Shown: one piece after another, positions 9,146-20,526 of the stretch | Layout: each line of letters starts with the position of its first letter | Position numbering within the stretch: position 1 is the stretch's first letter | Source of the DNA: Pseudomonas viridiflava | GTDB taxonomy: Bacteria > Pseudomonadota > Gammaproteobacteria > Pseudomonadales > Pseudomonadaceae | Assembly: GCF_900582625.1 (NCBI RefSeq) | Contig: NZ_UTIQ01000072.1 | Span: forward strand, 62,001-126,000 | Direction: 5' to 3' | DNA: 64,000 nt | Position numbers and translations under genes: made by a program | The notes under the pieces: generated by a model | The model's database searches: none | What the model saw: the letters and a program-made list of their open reading frames with translations, nothing else | Told to the model about the DNA's origin: nothing

Positions 9146-10666
9146 ATGAACTGGATTTCTAGGAGCGGCTGGGTTGGCAACCTGATCGCGCTTGCCGCCG
9201 GCGCCTCAACCACCCTCGCCCTCGCCCCCTTCGACATCTGGCCCTTGGCCCTGCTCGCCATTGCCTTGTTCTACCTCGGCCTGCGCGACCTCACGCCACG
9301 TCAGGCGCTGGGCCGTGGCTGGTGTTATGGCTTCGGCGTGTTCGTGGCCGGCACCAGCTGGATTTACGTCAGCATTCACGACTACGGCGGCGCCTCCGCG
9401 CCGTTGGCGTTGTTCCTCACCGTAGGTTTCTGCGCCTGCATCGCCTGGTTCTTCGCCCTGCCCGCCTTTGTCTGGGCGCGTTGGTTGCGCCGGGTTGAAG
9501 CGCCATTGGCCGACGCCCTGGCCTTCGCCGCGTTGTGGCTGGCACAGGAAGCGTTTCGCGGTTGGTTCCTGACCGGCTTCCCCTGGCTGTACGCCGGCTA
9601 CAGCCAGCTCGACGGCCCGCTCAGTGGCTTGGCGCCCGTTGGCGGCATGTGGCTGATTTCCTTTGTGCTGGCATTAACCGCCGCGCTGCTGATCAACCTG
9701 CCGCGCCTCGGTCAGCGCAAGGCCTTTTTGGCAGTTGGCGTGGTGATGCTGATCGCACCCTGGCTGGTGGCGTTCGGCCTGAAGAATCACGCCTGGACCG
9801 AGCCGGCTGGCGCGCCGCTTAAAGTCGCCGCCATCCAGGGCAACGTCGCCCAGGAAATGAAGTGGAACCCCGAGCACCTGAATGCACAGCTGGCCCTGTA
9901 CCGCGACATGACCTTCAGCGCCAAACCGGTGGACCTGATCGTCTGGCCGGAAACAGCGGTGCCGATTCTGAAAGAGTTCGCCGAAGGTTACCTGAGCGTG
10001 ATGGCGCGTTTCGCCAACGACCGTAAGGCCACGCTGATCACCGGCGTACCGGTTCGCGAAACCAACGAGCAGGGCGACAAGCGCTACTACAACGGCATCA
10101 CTGTTGTTGGCGATGGCAGCGGCACTTACCTGAAACAGAAGTTGGTGCCGTTTGGCGAGTACGTGCCGCTGCAAGATCTGCTGCGCGGCCTGATCGCTTT
10201 CTTCGATTTGCCCATGTCGGACTTCGCGCGCGGCCCGGCGAATCAGGCGTTGCTGGAGGCGAAGGGCTACAAGATCGCGCCGTTCATTTGCTACGAAGTG
10301 GTGTACCCGGAATTCGCCGCGTCCTTGTCGGCACAGAGCCAGTTGCTGCTCACGGTGAGCAACGACACCTGGTTCGGCACCTCCATCGGCCCTCTGCAAC
10401 ACCTGCAAATGGCGCAGATGCGCGCGCTGGAAGCGGGCCGCTGGATGATTCGCGCCACCAACAATGGCGTGACCGGGTTGATCGACCCGTTTGGCCATAT
10501 CACCACGCAGATTCCGCAGTTCCAGCAAGGCGTGCTTTACGGCGAAGTGGTGCCGATGCAGAAGCTCACGCCCTACCTGCAATGGCGCTCGTGGCCGCTG
10601 GTGATTGTGTGTCTGCTGATCTTTGGCTGGGCGCTGCTGGCGAGTCGGATAGCAAAAACGGTTTAA
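9146..10666 (+). CDS. lnt: Apolipoprotein N-acyltransferase
   Basis: Inner-membrane enzyme that transfers an acyl chain from phospholipid to the N-terminal cysteine of apolipoproteins, the last step of lipoprotein maturation. About six membrane segments in residues 1-215 are followed by a nitrilase-fold periplasmic domain and a final membrane segment. The catalytic triad is visible as Glu269 (WPETAVP), Lys332 (KQKLVPFGEY) and Cys382 (FICYEVVYPE). Length is 506 aa, as usual. It ends the miaB-phoH-ybeY-corC-lnt run. Confidence 0.96.
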   Translation: MNWISRSGWVGNLIALAAGASTTLALAPFDIWPLALLAIALFYLGLRDLTPRQALGRGWCYGFGVFVAGTSWIYVSIHDYGGASAPLALFLTVGFCACIAWFFALPAFVWARWLRRVEAPLADALAFAALWLAQEAFRGWFLTGFPWLYAGYSQLDGPLSGLAPVGGMWLISFVLALTAALLINLPRLGQRKAFLAVGVVMLIAPWLVAFGLKNHAWTEPAGAPLKVAAIQGNVAQEMKWNPEHLNAQLALYRDMTFSAKPVDLIVWPETAVPILKEFAEGYLSVMARFANDRKATLITGVPVRETNEQGDKRYYNGITVVGDGSGTYLKQKLVPFGEYVPLQDLLRGLIAFFDLPMSDFARGPANQALLEAKGYKIAPFICYEVVYPEFAASLSAQSQLLLTVSNDTWFGTSIGPLQHLQMAQMRALEAGRWMIRATNNGVTGLIDPFGHITTQIPQFQQGVLYGEVVPMQKLTPYLQWRSWPLVIVCLLIFGWALLASRIAKTV

Positions 10667-10714
10667 CCGGGGAATGGCTGAACGGCATTCCCATTAGCCG
10701 GCGTTCAAAATCAA

Positions 10715-10805
10715 GAGCATCGCGACTAAAGTCGCTCCTACGGGACGGTGTCGTTGCGTGGGACGCTGATGCGCTTTGGGTGGGAGCGGCTTTAGCCGCG
10801 ATGCC
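10715..10805. repeat. REP pair, GCGGCTTTAGCCGCGATGC family
   Basis: The left half ATCGCGACTAAAGTCGCTCC and right half GGGAGCGGCTTTAGCCGCGAT are inverted with a central spacer of about 45 bp. The same core appears at 31211-31271, 34263-34326, 36786-36867, 50405-50428 and 59130-59204. It sits between convergent lnt and the YdcF-like gene. Confidence 0.75.
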
Positions 10806-10829
10806 CTTGATCTTTCCCCGCCTCACGAC

Positions 10830-11591
10830 TCACCGATAAAACAACGGATAGGCAATCTGCCCCGCCACTTCGTTCAACAGTTGCCCGGTCTGCCACATGG
10901 CTTTGCTCTCGGGCAACCAGCCGCCTAAGGGCCGCTGGTTAGGGACGCTGATAAATCCCACTGGCGCGGCCACCACTTCGAATCCGGCGCGTTCGAAACA
11001 CCAACGCGCGCGGGGCATGTGCGCCGCGTGGGTGACCAACACCACGCGCCGAATGCCCTCGTCGCGCAGCATCTGCGCGCTGTAGTCGGCGTTTTCCAAG
11101 GTCGTGCGGCTGCGGCCTTCTTGCCAGCGCACGGGCACGCGCAAGTCACGCACCATCACCTCCGTCATCAGCTCGGCCTCGCTCACGCGTTCGCCGTACG
11201 GCGCGCCGCCGCTGATCAGCACCGGCAGGCCGGACGCGCGCGCCAGCCGCGAGGCATAGCGCACGCGCTCCACGGCCAGGTGGCTGGCTTGGTCGCCAGC
11301 CCAGGCCGGATCGTCGCGTTCGCGGCCAACGCCGAGCACCACAATGGCGTCCGCCTGCTTGGCCAGTTCGCCCCATTGGGCGACTGCGATGGCGGGCTCG
11401 CGCTCGACGACTTTCGCCAGGTTTTCGACGGCTATCGGCAGGCTGCTCAACCACAAGCCGCCAAACCCCAACACAAAACAGCCCAGGGCAAAACGCGGCA
11501 TGCGTCGACGCAACCACCAGGCCAGTAGCAGCAGCAGAAACAGGCAGCCCGGCGGCAGAAATAGTTGTTTGAAAAAGTAGCGCAGGATCAT
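10830..11591 (-). CDS. YdcF/ElyC family protein (DUF218)
   Basis: A 253-aa protein with two N-terminal membrane segments (about 5-28 and 35-55) followed by a DUF218 domain. The pattern AIVVLGVGRERDD, LPVLISGG and VVLVTHAAHMPRA is typical of the ElyC/YdcF/SanA group, where ElyC is tied to envelope and undecaprenyl-phosphate homeostasis. It is convergent with lnt and separated by a REP pair. The exact activity is not known from the sequence. Confidence 0.85.
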   Translation of the reverse strand: MILRYFFKQLFLPPGCLFLLLLLAWWLRRRMPRFALGCFVLGFGGLWLSSLPIAVENLAKVVEREPAIAVAQWGELAKQADAIVVLGVGRERDDPAWAGDQASHLAVERVRYASRLARASGLPVLISGGAPYGERVSEAELMTEVMVRDLRVPVRWQEGRSRTTLENADYSAQMLRDEGIRRVVLVTHAAHMPRARWCFERAGFEVVAAPVGFISVPNQRPLGGWLPESKAMWQTGQLLNEVAGQIAYPLFYR

Positions 11592-11617
11592 CGAGCACCT
11601 CCCAGGGTGCGCGAAGC

Positions 11618-12055
11618 CTACCGGGGTTTGGCGGCGCGGAACAACTGCGAGCCGCAGGCGCTACACGCCTGAACGCCTTCGCCCGGACGCCATAACGCGG
11701 GGGTGCCGCACAGCGCACATTGCAGCTTGTTGCGCCGCTTCATCAGGCCTTTGGGCTTGACCACCTTGGCGCTCTGCAAGGAACGCGGCGGCTTGATGGT
11801 GGGCGCGGGACTTTGCTCGATCAGGGCCAGTTCCTTGGCCGCCGCATGCCAGCCGCGCAGCCAGTGCAGGTCCCGATCCAGATAGGCGCGAATCAGCTCC
11901 AGCTCGGCCGGGCTAAGGCCGCGTAGTTCGAGTTCTTCGGGGGTTTGGTTACGCAGGCGGGTGTCGCTGTCGGCTTCGTCCAGGGCGATGGCAAGCCGGT
12001 GCAAAAGACGCTCGTAAAGACCGCCCTGTGCATTTTCCCGCCCGAACTGCGCCAT
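11618..12055 (-). CDS. Zinc-ribbon protein, DUF1451/YbeL-like
   Basis: A 145-aa protein with a helical N-terminus and a C-terminal zinc ribbon (CALC...CSAC, four cysteines in the last 35 residues). It fits the DUF1451/YbeL group found beside leuS. A GTG at 12061 is in frame, but the ATG at 12055 is preferred because GAGG lies about 6 bases upstream. It diverges from leuS across a 223-bp region that must carry both promoters. Role unknown. Confidence 0.75.
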   Translation of the reverse strand: MAQFGRENAQGGLYERLLHRLAIALDEADSDTRLRNQTPEELELRGLSPAELELIRAYLDRDLHWLRGWHAAAKELALIEQSPAPTIKPPRSLQSAKVVKPKGLMKRRNKLQCALCGTPALWRPGEGVQACSACGSQLFRAAKPR

Positions 12056-12164
12056 GCTCACCCTCGCCCGCTCCGTGCTCTTGATGCTTTCAGCAAGCTT
12101 AGCGCTGCCCCCATAACCAGCCGGCTGCTGCGACCAACGGCGAAGCCTTGGGCGACAGGCGTAA

Positions 12165-14900
<2,736 letters not shown>

Positions 14901-14993
14901 TGACGCATCGCGGCTGCCAAGCGCCGCGAGCACACATTGAAGTAAGCGCTGCGCCGATTCGCAGCGCTACCGAAGGGTTAAGGGGATACACAC

Positions 14994-15605
14994 ATGATCA
15001 AACGGAATCTGATGGTAATCGGCCTGGCTACCTTGCTCAGCGCCTGTGGCTTCCAGCTGCGCGGCTCAGGCGACATGGCGTTCGCCCTTAGCGACATCAA
15101 CCTCACCGCCCGCGATGCCTATGGCCCGCTGGTCAAAGATCTGCGTCAAACGCTGATCAATAGCGGCGTTAACGTGCACCCGGGCGCGCAGTACACCATG
15201 GCCCTGACCAGCGAAACCGCCAGTTACCGTACCGTCAGCTACACCGGCAGTGCCCGTAGCGCTGAATACGAAGCCAACATGGCCGTGGCCTACGAACTGC
15301 GCGGCGCCAACAATACGGTGTTGTTGAAGAATTCGGTCGACGTGCAAAACACCTACGTAAACGATGAAAACAACCTGATCGGTTCGGAGCAGGAAGCTAC
15401 GCAGCTGCGAGACGAACTGCGCCACGAGTTGGTGCTGCAACTGGCGCAACGCATGCAGCTGATTACTCCAGCGCAACTGGACCAGTTGCAACAGGCCGCC
15501 GACGCCAAAGCCCAGGCCGAAGCCGACGCCATCGAAGCGGCCCGCAAAGCCGAAGCCGAACAGCCGCAGCAATCGCCGCTGCAACTGCCGATCCAAACCC
15601 AGTAA
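14994..15605 (+). CDS. lptE: LPS assembly lipoprotein LptE
   Basis: Outer-membrane lipoprotein that plugs the LptD barrel and helps insert LPS. The signal peptide ends in a lipobox, LSAC, with the lipidated Cys18; the N-terminus is followed by GFQLRGSG, typical of LptE. The C-terminal tail is rich in Ala, Glu and Gln and probably disordered. At 203 aa it is close to the family length. It lies between leuS and holA, the usual location. Confidence 0.94.
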   Translation: MIKRNLMVIGLATLLSACGFQLRGSGDMAFALSDINLTARDAYGPLVKDLRQTLINSGVNVHPGAQYTMALTSETASYRTVSYTGSARSAEYEANMAVAYELRGANNTVLLKNSVDVQNTYVNDENNLIGSEQEATQLRDELRHELVLQLAQRMQLITPAQLDQLQQAADAKAQAEADAIEAARKAEAEQPQQSPLQLPIQTQ

Positions 15606-15659
15606 GTTCGCTCGGGCCGCTGCGGCGGCCCAGCCTCCCCTTCTTATGTTTCCCCGCCT

Positions 15660-16697
15660 ATGAAGCTCGCCCCCGCGCAACTCGCCAAACACCTGCAAAG
15701 CGGCCTCGCGCCGGTTTACGCCATCAGTGGCGACGACCCGCTGCTGTGCCAGGAAGCGGCCGACGCCATTCGCGCCGCCACGCGCAGCCAGGGTTACAGC
15801 GAGCGCCAGGTGTTCAATGCCGACGCCAGTTTCGACTGGGGCACGCTGTTGCAGGCGGGAAACAGCATGTCCTTGTTCGCCGAGAAGCGCGTGCTTGAAT
15901 TGCGCATTCCTAACGGTAAGCCGGGCGACAAGGGCACCGCTGCCCTGCTGGAATACCTGTCGCGTCCGCCTGAAGACACCTTGCTGCTGATCAGCCTGCC
16001 CAAACTTGATGGCAGCACGCAAAAAACCAAATGGGCGAAAGCCGTTATCGACGGGCCGAACTCGCAGTTCGTGCAGATTTGGCCGGTGGACATTCACCAA
16101 TTGCCGCAGTGGATTCGCCAGCGCATGAGCCAGGCCGGCATGACCGCCAGCCAGGAAGCGGTGGACATGATTGCCGCGCGCGTCGAGGGCAACCTGCTGG
16201 CCGCCGCGCAGGAAATCGAAAAGCTCAAACTGCTCGCCGACGGTAACCAGATTGACGCCAGTACCGTACAAGCGGCGGTCGCCGACAGTGCCCGCTATGA
16301 CGTCTTCGGCCTGATCGATGCCGCGCTCAATGGCGAGGCCAGTCATGCCCTGCGCACGCTCGAAGGGCTGCGCGGCGAAGGCGTCGACAGCACCGTCGTG
16401 CTCTGGGCGCTGGCCCGCGAGTTGCGCTTGCTGGCGACCATCGCTCAGCAATACGGCCAAGGCGTGCCGCTGGAGAAAGCCTTTAGCCAGGCTCGCCCGC
16501 CCGTGTGGGACAAGCGCCGTCCGCTTGTGAGCAAAGCGCTCCAGCGTCACTCGGCCGCACGTTGGAACCTGATGCTGAAAGATGCCCAGCGCGTCGATGC
16601 GCAAATCAAAGGCCAGGCGCCGGGCGATCCGTGGCTGGAGATCAGCCGCCTGACGCTGATGCTTGCCGGACAACGTTTGTCGCTTCCTCAGGAGTGA
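15660..16697 (+). CDS. holA: DNA polymerase III delta subunit
   Basis: Clamp-loader subunit that opens the beta sliding clamp. The N-terminus (MKLAPAQLAKHL..YAISGDDPLL) and the run from RPPEDTLLLISLPKLD onward are typical of HolA. Length is 345 aa. No Walker A is expected in delta, and none is seen. It follows lptE by 54 bp; that gap holds a GC hairpin (GGGCCGC..GCGGCCC, 15614-15631) without a T-tract. Confidence 0.95.
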   Translation: MKLAPAQLAKHLQSGLAPVYAISGDDPLLCQEAADAIRAATRSQGYSERQVFNADASFDWGTLLQAGNSMSLFAEKRVLELRIPNGKPGDKGTAALLEYLSRPPEDTLLLISLPKLDGSTQKTKWAKAVIDGPNSQFVQIWPVDIHQLPQWIRQRMSQAGMTASQEAVDMIAARVEGNLLAAAQEIEKLKLLADGNQIDASTVQAAVADSARYDVFGLIDAALNGEASHALRTLEGLRGEGVDSTVVLWALARELRLLATIAQQYGQGVPLEKAFSQARPPVWDKRRPLVSKALQRHSAARWNLMLKDAQRVDAQIKGQAPGDPWLEISRLTLMLAGQRLSLPQE

Positions 16698-16787
16698 TAA
16701 ACGGCTCTGGACAGCGGCCTCCAGCAGGCCGATGATCCGCGCCGCGGGGCACGCCTCCTCAATCACCCGCCCCGCCCGAGGATTGTC

Positions 16788-16973
16788 ATGGCCACATCGA
16801 AGAAACGTCCCAATAAAGCGAAATCCATCATTGCCCAGCCTCTGTTCCGCAGCCGTCAGGAACGCGCGAAGAAAGGCAAAGGCAGCTACCGCCGCGAAGC
16901 CTCCCAGCAAAACTGGGGGGCTTCTGTCTTTACGGGCACTGGCTTTTCGCTCACCGGCTTTATCGCGGCGTGA
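16788..16973 (+). CDS. arfA: Alternative ribosome-rescue factor ArfA
   Basis: Small basic protein (61 codons) that recruits RF2 to ribosomes stalled on mRNAs lacking a stop codon, as backup to trans-translation. The core PLFRSRQERAKKGKGSYRR (residues 18-36) followed by NWGAS matches ArfA as I recall E. coli ArfA. Residues 47-61 form a hydrophobic tail like the one that makes full-length ArfA unstable. A long hairpin lies inside the coding sequence from codon 37. By analogy with E. coli, cleavage or termination there would yield stop-less arfA mRNA, so that active truncated ArfA is made only when tmRNA is limiting. Confidence 0.9.
   Translation: MATSKKRPNKAKSIIAQPLFRSRQERAKKGKGSYRREASQQNWGASVFTGTGFSLTGFIAA
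16896..16924 (+). promoter_or_regulatory. Intragenic hairpin in arfA (putative RNase III/termination site)
   Basis: The arms GAAGCCTCCCAG (16896-16907) and CTGGGGGGCTTC (16913-16924) pair over 12 bp with one G-U, around a CAAAA loop. It lies inside arfA at about codons 37-46, just after the KGKGSYRR core, where E. coli arfA carries its regulatory hairpin. TGTCTTTAC follows, a weak U-rich stretch. Confidence 0.8.
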
Positions 16974-17032
16974 AGGCTTCGCCCCCGGCAGCGTGATAAG
17001 GTGGCCGCTGTTTACCGTCTTGGGACCTGCTG

Positions 17033-18343
17033 ATGTTTAACCTGTCACCGCGCATCCTGGCCTGCGCCGCACTGAGCTTTCATTTCAATCTGCTCACCGC
17101 TTGCGCCGAAGCGCCACAAGCGCCCCAGCCAACGCCGCCTGCCATTCCCGCCGCCGCCCATGCTCCGACCGCTGCCGGCACAACCACCGCGCCCGCGCCT
17201 GTCTTGCCACAACAAAGCTTCGAAGAATGGCGCAACCAATTGCGCAGCGATGCAATGAACGCCGGCATCAGCGCCGCGCTGTTCGACCGCGCCTTTGCCA
17301 ACGTCACCCTCGACCCGGCCGTGGTCGCCGCCGACAATAGCCAACCTGAATTCACCCGCCCGATCTGGGAATACCTGGACGGTGCCGTCTCGGCCCGCCG
17401 CATCGCCAACGGCCAGGCGCAATACGCGCAGCAGCAGGCCACGCTGAGCCGCATCGAACAACGCTACGGCGTGCAAGCCGAAACCCTGGTGGCCATCTGG
17501 GGAATGGAAAGCGCGTACGGCAATAACATCGGCAACAACAGCGTGATCCGCTCGCTGGCGACCCTCGCTTATGAAGGGCGGCGAGCCGCGTTCTGGCGTG
17601 AGCAACTGATCGCCGCGCTGCAAATTCTCCAGCATGGCGACATCCAGCCCGAGCGCCTCGTGGGCTCCTGGGCCGGCGCGATGGGCCAGACCCAGTTCAT
17701 GCCGACCACCTACAACCAGCACGCCGTGGATTTCGACGGCGACGGCCGCCGCGACGTTTGGTACTCCTCCGCCGATGCCCTCGCTTCCGCTGCCCACTAC
17801 TTGCAGCAGTCGGGCTGGCAGTTGGGCAAACCGTGGGGCTTCGAAGTGCGTTTGCCGCAAGGGTTCGACTACGCCCTGGCTGACCCCGAGCAACGAAAAA
17901 GCGTGGCTGAATGGACGCGCCTTGGCGTGATGCCCGCCAGTGGCTCGGCCGTTGCGCCGACGCTCGCCGGCGAGTCGGCGACCTTGCTGTTGCCCGCCGG
18001 CCATCGCGGCCCGGCGTTTTTGCTGCTGAGCAATTTCCGCAGCATCCTCAAGTACAACAACTCGTCGTCCTACGCGTTGGCTGTAGGTTTGCTCTCCGAC
18101 GGCATTCGTGGCGCCAACGCCGCCGTGATCGCCGACTGGCCACGGGACGACCCGCAACTTGGCCGCAGCGAGCGCATTGAACTGCAGGAACTGCTCGCCG
18201 CCCATGGCTTTGAGCCGGGCAGTGCCGACGGCATTGTTGGCGCCAATACTCGCAAAGCAGTTCGGGCCTATCAGCAGCAGTTGGGGTTGCCGGCGGATGG
18301 GTATGCGGATCACAGCTTGTTGAATCGGTTACGCGGGAAATAA
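17033..18343 (+). CDS. Lytic murein transglycosylase (MltB family) with peptidoglycan-binding domain
   Basis: Family 3 lytic transglycosylase that cleaves the MurNAc-GlcNAc bond to form 1,6-anhydroMurNAc ends. A signal region ends in LLTAC (possible lipobox) and is followed by a Pro/Ala-rich linker. The SLT_2 domain carries the catalytic Glu159 in WGMESAYG, with GAMGQTQFMPTTY downstream. The last 60 residues form a PG_binding_1 domain (LLAAHGFEPGSADGIVGANTRKAVR). At 436 aa it is longer than MltB because of this domain. It is a paralogue of the mltB at 22762-23772. Confidence 0.92.
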   Translation: MFNLSPRILACAALSFHFNLLTACAEAPQAPQPTPPAIPAAAHAPTAAGTTTAPAPVLPQQSFEEWRNQLRSDAMNAGISAALFDRAFANVTLDPAVVAADNSQPEFTRPIWEYLDGAVSARRIANGQAQYAQQQATLSRIEQRYGVQAETLVAIWGMESAYGNNIGNNSVIRSLATLAYEGRRAAFWREQLIAALQILQHGDIQPERLVGSWAGAMGQTQFMPTTYNQHAVDFDGDGRRDVWYSSADALASAAHYLQQSGWQLGKPWGFEVRLPQGFDYALADPEQRKSVAEWTRLGVMPASGSAVAPTLAGESATLLLPAGHRGPAFLLLSNFRSILKYNNSSSYALAVGLLSDGIRGANAAVIADWPRDDPQLGRSERIELQELLAAHGFEPGSADGIVGANTRKAVRAYQQQLGLPADGYADHSLLNRLRGK

Positions 18344-18362
18344 ACGGCGCCCCGCTGCTTTT

Positions 18363-18434
18363 GTAGGAGCCAGCTTGCTGGCGAACCCTGGAAACGCCGA
18401 GGTGTGCAGGGTTCGCCAGCAAGCTGGCTCCTAC
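18363..18434. repeat. Long perfect palindrome (REP pair), family 1
   Basis: Arms of 28 bp, GTAGGAGCCAGCTTGCTGG onward (18363-18390) and its complement (18407-18434), are perfect around a 16-base spacer. It lies between convergent genes and may act in mRNA 3'-end protection. It is the same family as 4260-4340 and 53710-53788. Confidence 0.88.
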
Positions 18435-18456
18435 AGAGCATGAATATCAGGCAAAT

Positions 18457-18486
18457 AAAAAGGGCGACCCATGGGCCGCCCTTTTT
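18457..18486. terminator. Bidirectional intrinsic terminator after lipA
   Basis: AAAAAGGGCG and CGCCCTTTTT pair around CCCATGGG, giving a GC stem with A-tract and T-tract on opposite sides. It lies between the convergent lytic transglycosylase and lipA stops, so it can end both transcripts. Confidence 0.85.
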
Positions 18487-18502
18487 GTTTGCTCCGAAAG
18501 GC

Positions 18503-19507
18503 TTAGCCTTTCTTGGCCTCATGCGCTTGCTGATCGGCGTGATAGGAAGAACGCACGAGCGGGCCGGACGCCACGTTCTTGAAGCCCATCTTCGTACCCT
18601 CTTCAGCAAACCAGGCAAAAATGTCCGGGTGCACGAAGCGCTGTACCGGCAGGTGGTTGCGCGACGGCTGCAGGTACTGACCGAGGGTGAGCATGTCGAT
18701 GTCGTGTTCGCGCATGCGCTTCATCACTTCAATGACTTCTTCGTCAGTCTCGCCCAGGCCAAGCATCAGGCCCGATTTGGTCGGCACGTGCGGTACGCGT
18801 TTTTTGAAGTTCTCCAGCAGGTCCAGCGACCACTCGAAATCCGAGCCCGGACGCGCGGCCTTGTAAAGGCGCGGTACGGTTTCCAGGTTGTGGTTGAACA
18901 CGTCTGGCGGCTCTTGCTCGGTGATGGCCAACGCCACGTCCATGCGGCCGCGGTAGTCCGGCACCAGCGTTTCCAGCTGCACGCCCGGGGACAGCTTGCG
19001 GATTTCGCGCAGGCAGTCGACGAAGTGCTGGGCGCCGCCGTCGCGCAGGTCGTCACGGTCTACCGAGGTGATCACTACGTATTTCAAGCGAAGGTCGGCG
19101 ATGGCCACCGCGAGGTTCATCGGCTCGTCTGCATCCAACGGTTTTGGACGACCATGGCCAACGTCGCAGAACGGGCAGCGACGGGTGCAGATGTCGCCCA
19201 TGATCATGAACGTGGCGGTGCCGCCGGAGAAACATTCGCCCAGGTTCGGGCAGGAAGCTTCTTCGCAAACGCTGTGCAGTTTGTGTTTACGCAGCAGTTG
19301 TTTGATGCGATCGACTTCCGGCGACACCGGCACGCGAACGCGAATCCAGTCTGGCTTGCGCGGCAATTCCGCGGTCGGCAGGATCTTCACCGGGATACGC
19401 GCCATCTTCTCGGCACCGCGCAGTTTCACGCCCATTTCCACCTTGGCCGGTGGGGCTTTAACAGCGGTGCCGGTTGCTTCGTTGCCAGCTACTTCGAGGG
19501 TGCTCAT
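18503..19507 (-). CDS. lipA: Lipoyl synthase
   Basis: Radical-SAM enzyme inserting two sulfur atoms into octanoyl chains on lipoyl domains. The auxiliary cluster ligands are Cys81, Cys86 and Cys92 ([12 protein letters not shown]) and the radical-SAM ligands are Cys107, Cys111 and Cys114 (CTRRCPFC). The RSSYHAD motif near the C-terminus supplies the conserved Ser. Length is 334 aa. Its start overlaps the lipB stop by 4 bp (ATGA), so octanoyl transfer and sulfur insertion are coupled. Confidence 0.98.
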   Translation of the reverse strand: MSTLEVAGNEATGTAVKAPPAKVEMGVKLRGAEKMARIPVKILPTAELPRKPDWIRVRVPVSPEVDRIKQLLRKHKLHSVCEEASCPNLGECFSGGTATFMIMGDICTRRCPFCDVGHGRPKPLDADEPMNLAVAIADLRLKYVVITSVDRDDLRDGGAQHFVDCLREIRKLSPGVQLETLVPDYRGRMDVALAITEQEPPDVFNHNLETVPRLYKAARPGSDFEWSLDLLENFKKRVPHVPTKSGLMLGLGETDEEVIEVMKRMREHDIDMLTLGQYLQPSRNHLPVQRFVHPDIFAWFAEEGTKMGFKNVASGPLVRSSYHADQQAHEAKKG

Positions 19508-20157
19508 AGCGATTCAATTCCGCCCGTCAGGGTCGTCTGTTCAGCGTAGTCGAGGTGTGTGACGAGCTGCGCGCGCAGCCGGGCACTTACTTCGGCAAAT
19601 TCTATCGGTCCTACCAGATCACGCAGTTGGGTCATGGGCAAGCCGGCATAACCACAGGGGTTGATGCGCTGAAACGGTTGCAGGTCCATGTCCACGTTCA
19701 AGGCCAGGCCATGAAACGAGCGGCCGTTGCGGATGCGCAGGCCAAGCGAGGCAATTTTCGCCCCGTCCACATACACGCCCGGTGCATCGGGCTTGGCTTC
19801 GGCTTTTACGCCGTAGCTGGCCAGCAGTTCGATCAAACTCAGCTCGATGCGGCTGACCAGCTCGCGCACGCCGAGGCTGGAGCGGCGGACATCCAGCAGC
19901 AGGTAAGCCACCAGTTGACCAGGACCGTGGTACGTCACTTGACCGCCGCGGTCCACTTTCACCACCGGAATATCGCCGGGGAACAACACATGTTCGGCTT
20001 TGCCAGCCTGCCCTTGGGTAAACACGGGCGGGTGTTCCAGCAGCCAGACTTCATCAGGCGTGTCCGCTACGCGGCTGTCGGTGAAGTGCTGCATGGCATG
20101 CCAGGTGGGTTCGTAGGGAACCTGGCCGAGCTCGCGAAAGCCCAGGCGTTGGCTCAT
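19504..20157 (-). CDS. lipB: Octanoyl-ACP:protein N-octanoyltransferase
   Basis: Transfers octanoate from ACP to lipoyl domains, the step before LipA. The catalytic pair is visible as Lys134 (AKIASLGL) and Cys168 ([13 protein letters not shown]). The [12 protein letters not shown] motif at about 70-81 is diagnostic. Length is 217 aa. It overlaps ybeD by 1 bp and lipA by 4 bp. Confidence 0.97.
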   Translation of the reverse strand: MSQRLGFRELGQVPYEPTWHAMQHFTDSRVADTPDEVWLLEHPPVFTQGQAGKAEHVLFPGDIPVVKVDRGGQVTYHGPGQLVAYLLLDVRRSSLGVRELVSRIELSLIELLASYGVKAEAKPDAPGVYVDGAKIASLGLRIRNGRSFHGLALNVDMDLQPFQRINPCGYAGLPMTQLRDLVGPIEFAEVSARLRAQLVTHLDYAEQTTLTGGIESL

Positions 20158-20429
20158 CAGAGCACCATGTGCACGCGGCCAGTGGCGCGCAGGTCGCTGT
20201 TGATGTCTTGCAGTTGTTCGATGCCGGTGGCGGTGATCAGGTATTGCACGGTCAGGTACTTGCCGTTGCGGCTGTCACGTTGCACCAGGGTGCCGACGTC
20301 CAGGTCCGGGGCGTGGCGTTGCAGAATCTCGGTTACCAGCGCAACGAAACCCTCGCCGGCATCGCCGATGACTTTGATCGGGTAGCGCTCGCAGGGAAAT
20401 TCGATGGTGACGTTTTGGGCATCGGTCAT
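20157..20429 (-). CDS. ybeD: DUF493 family protein YbeD
   Basis: A 90-aa ACT-like fold protein commonly found beside lipB; its proposed role is regulatory. The [12 protein letters not shown] and [13 protein letters not shown] stretches are typical. The ATG at 20429 is chosen because the longer frame extends into the hairpin spacer. It overlaps lipB by 1 bp (TGATG). Confidence 0.88.
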   Translation of the reverse strand: MTDAQNVTIEFPCERYPIKVIGDAGEGFVALVTEILQRHAPDLDVGTLVQRDSRNGKYLTVQYLITATGIEQLQDINSDLRATGRVHMVL

Positions 20430-20466
20430 GGGCGGTCTCGGCGAACTTGTGGTCCGCAAAAGCGGA

Positions 20467-20500
20467 CACCGGCCCGCTCTTTTGGAGCGAAAGGCCGGTG
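20467..20500. terminator. Strong hairpin between dacA and ybeD (partial terminator or attenuator)
   Basis: CACCGGCC..GGCCGGTG with a nested inner stem CGCTC..GAGCG lies in the 97-bp gap. The downstream side on the minus strand is only moderately T-rich, so read-through into ybeD-lipB-lipA is likely. Confidence 0.5.
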
Positions 20501-20526
20501 CCTCGGTTATTCGGTGAACGCGGCGG

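Noticed and set aside
16788..16973. arfA hairpin as an ordinary intrinsic terminator of an upstream gene
   Set aside because: It lies inside a coding frame with clear ArfA similarity and lacks a long T-tract, so a regulatory role within arfA fits better.
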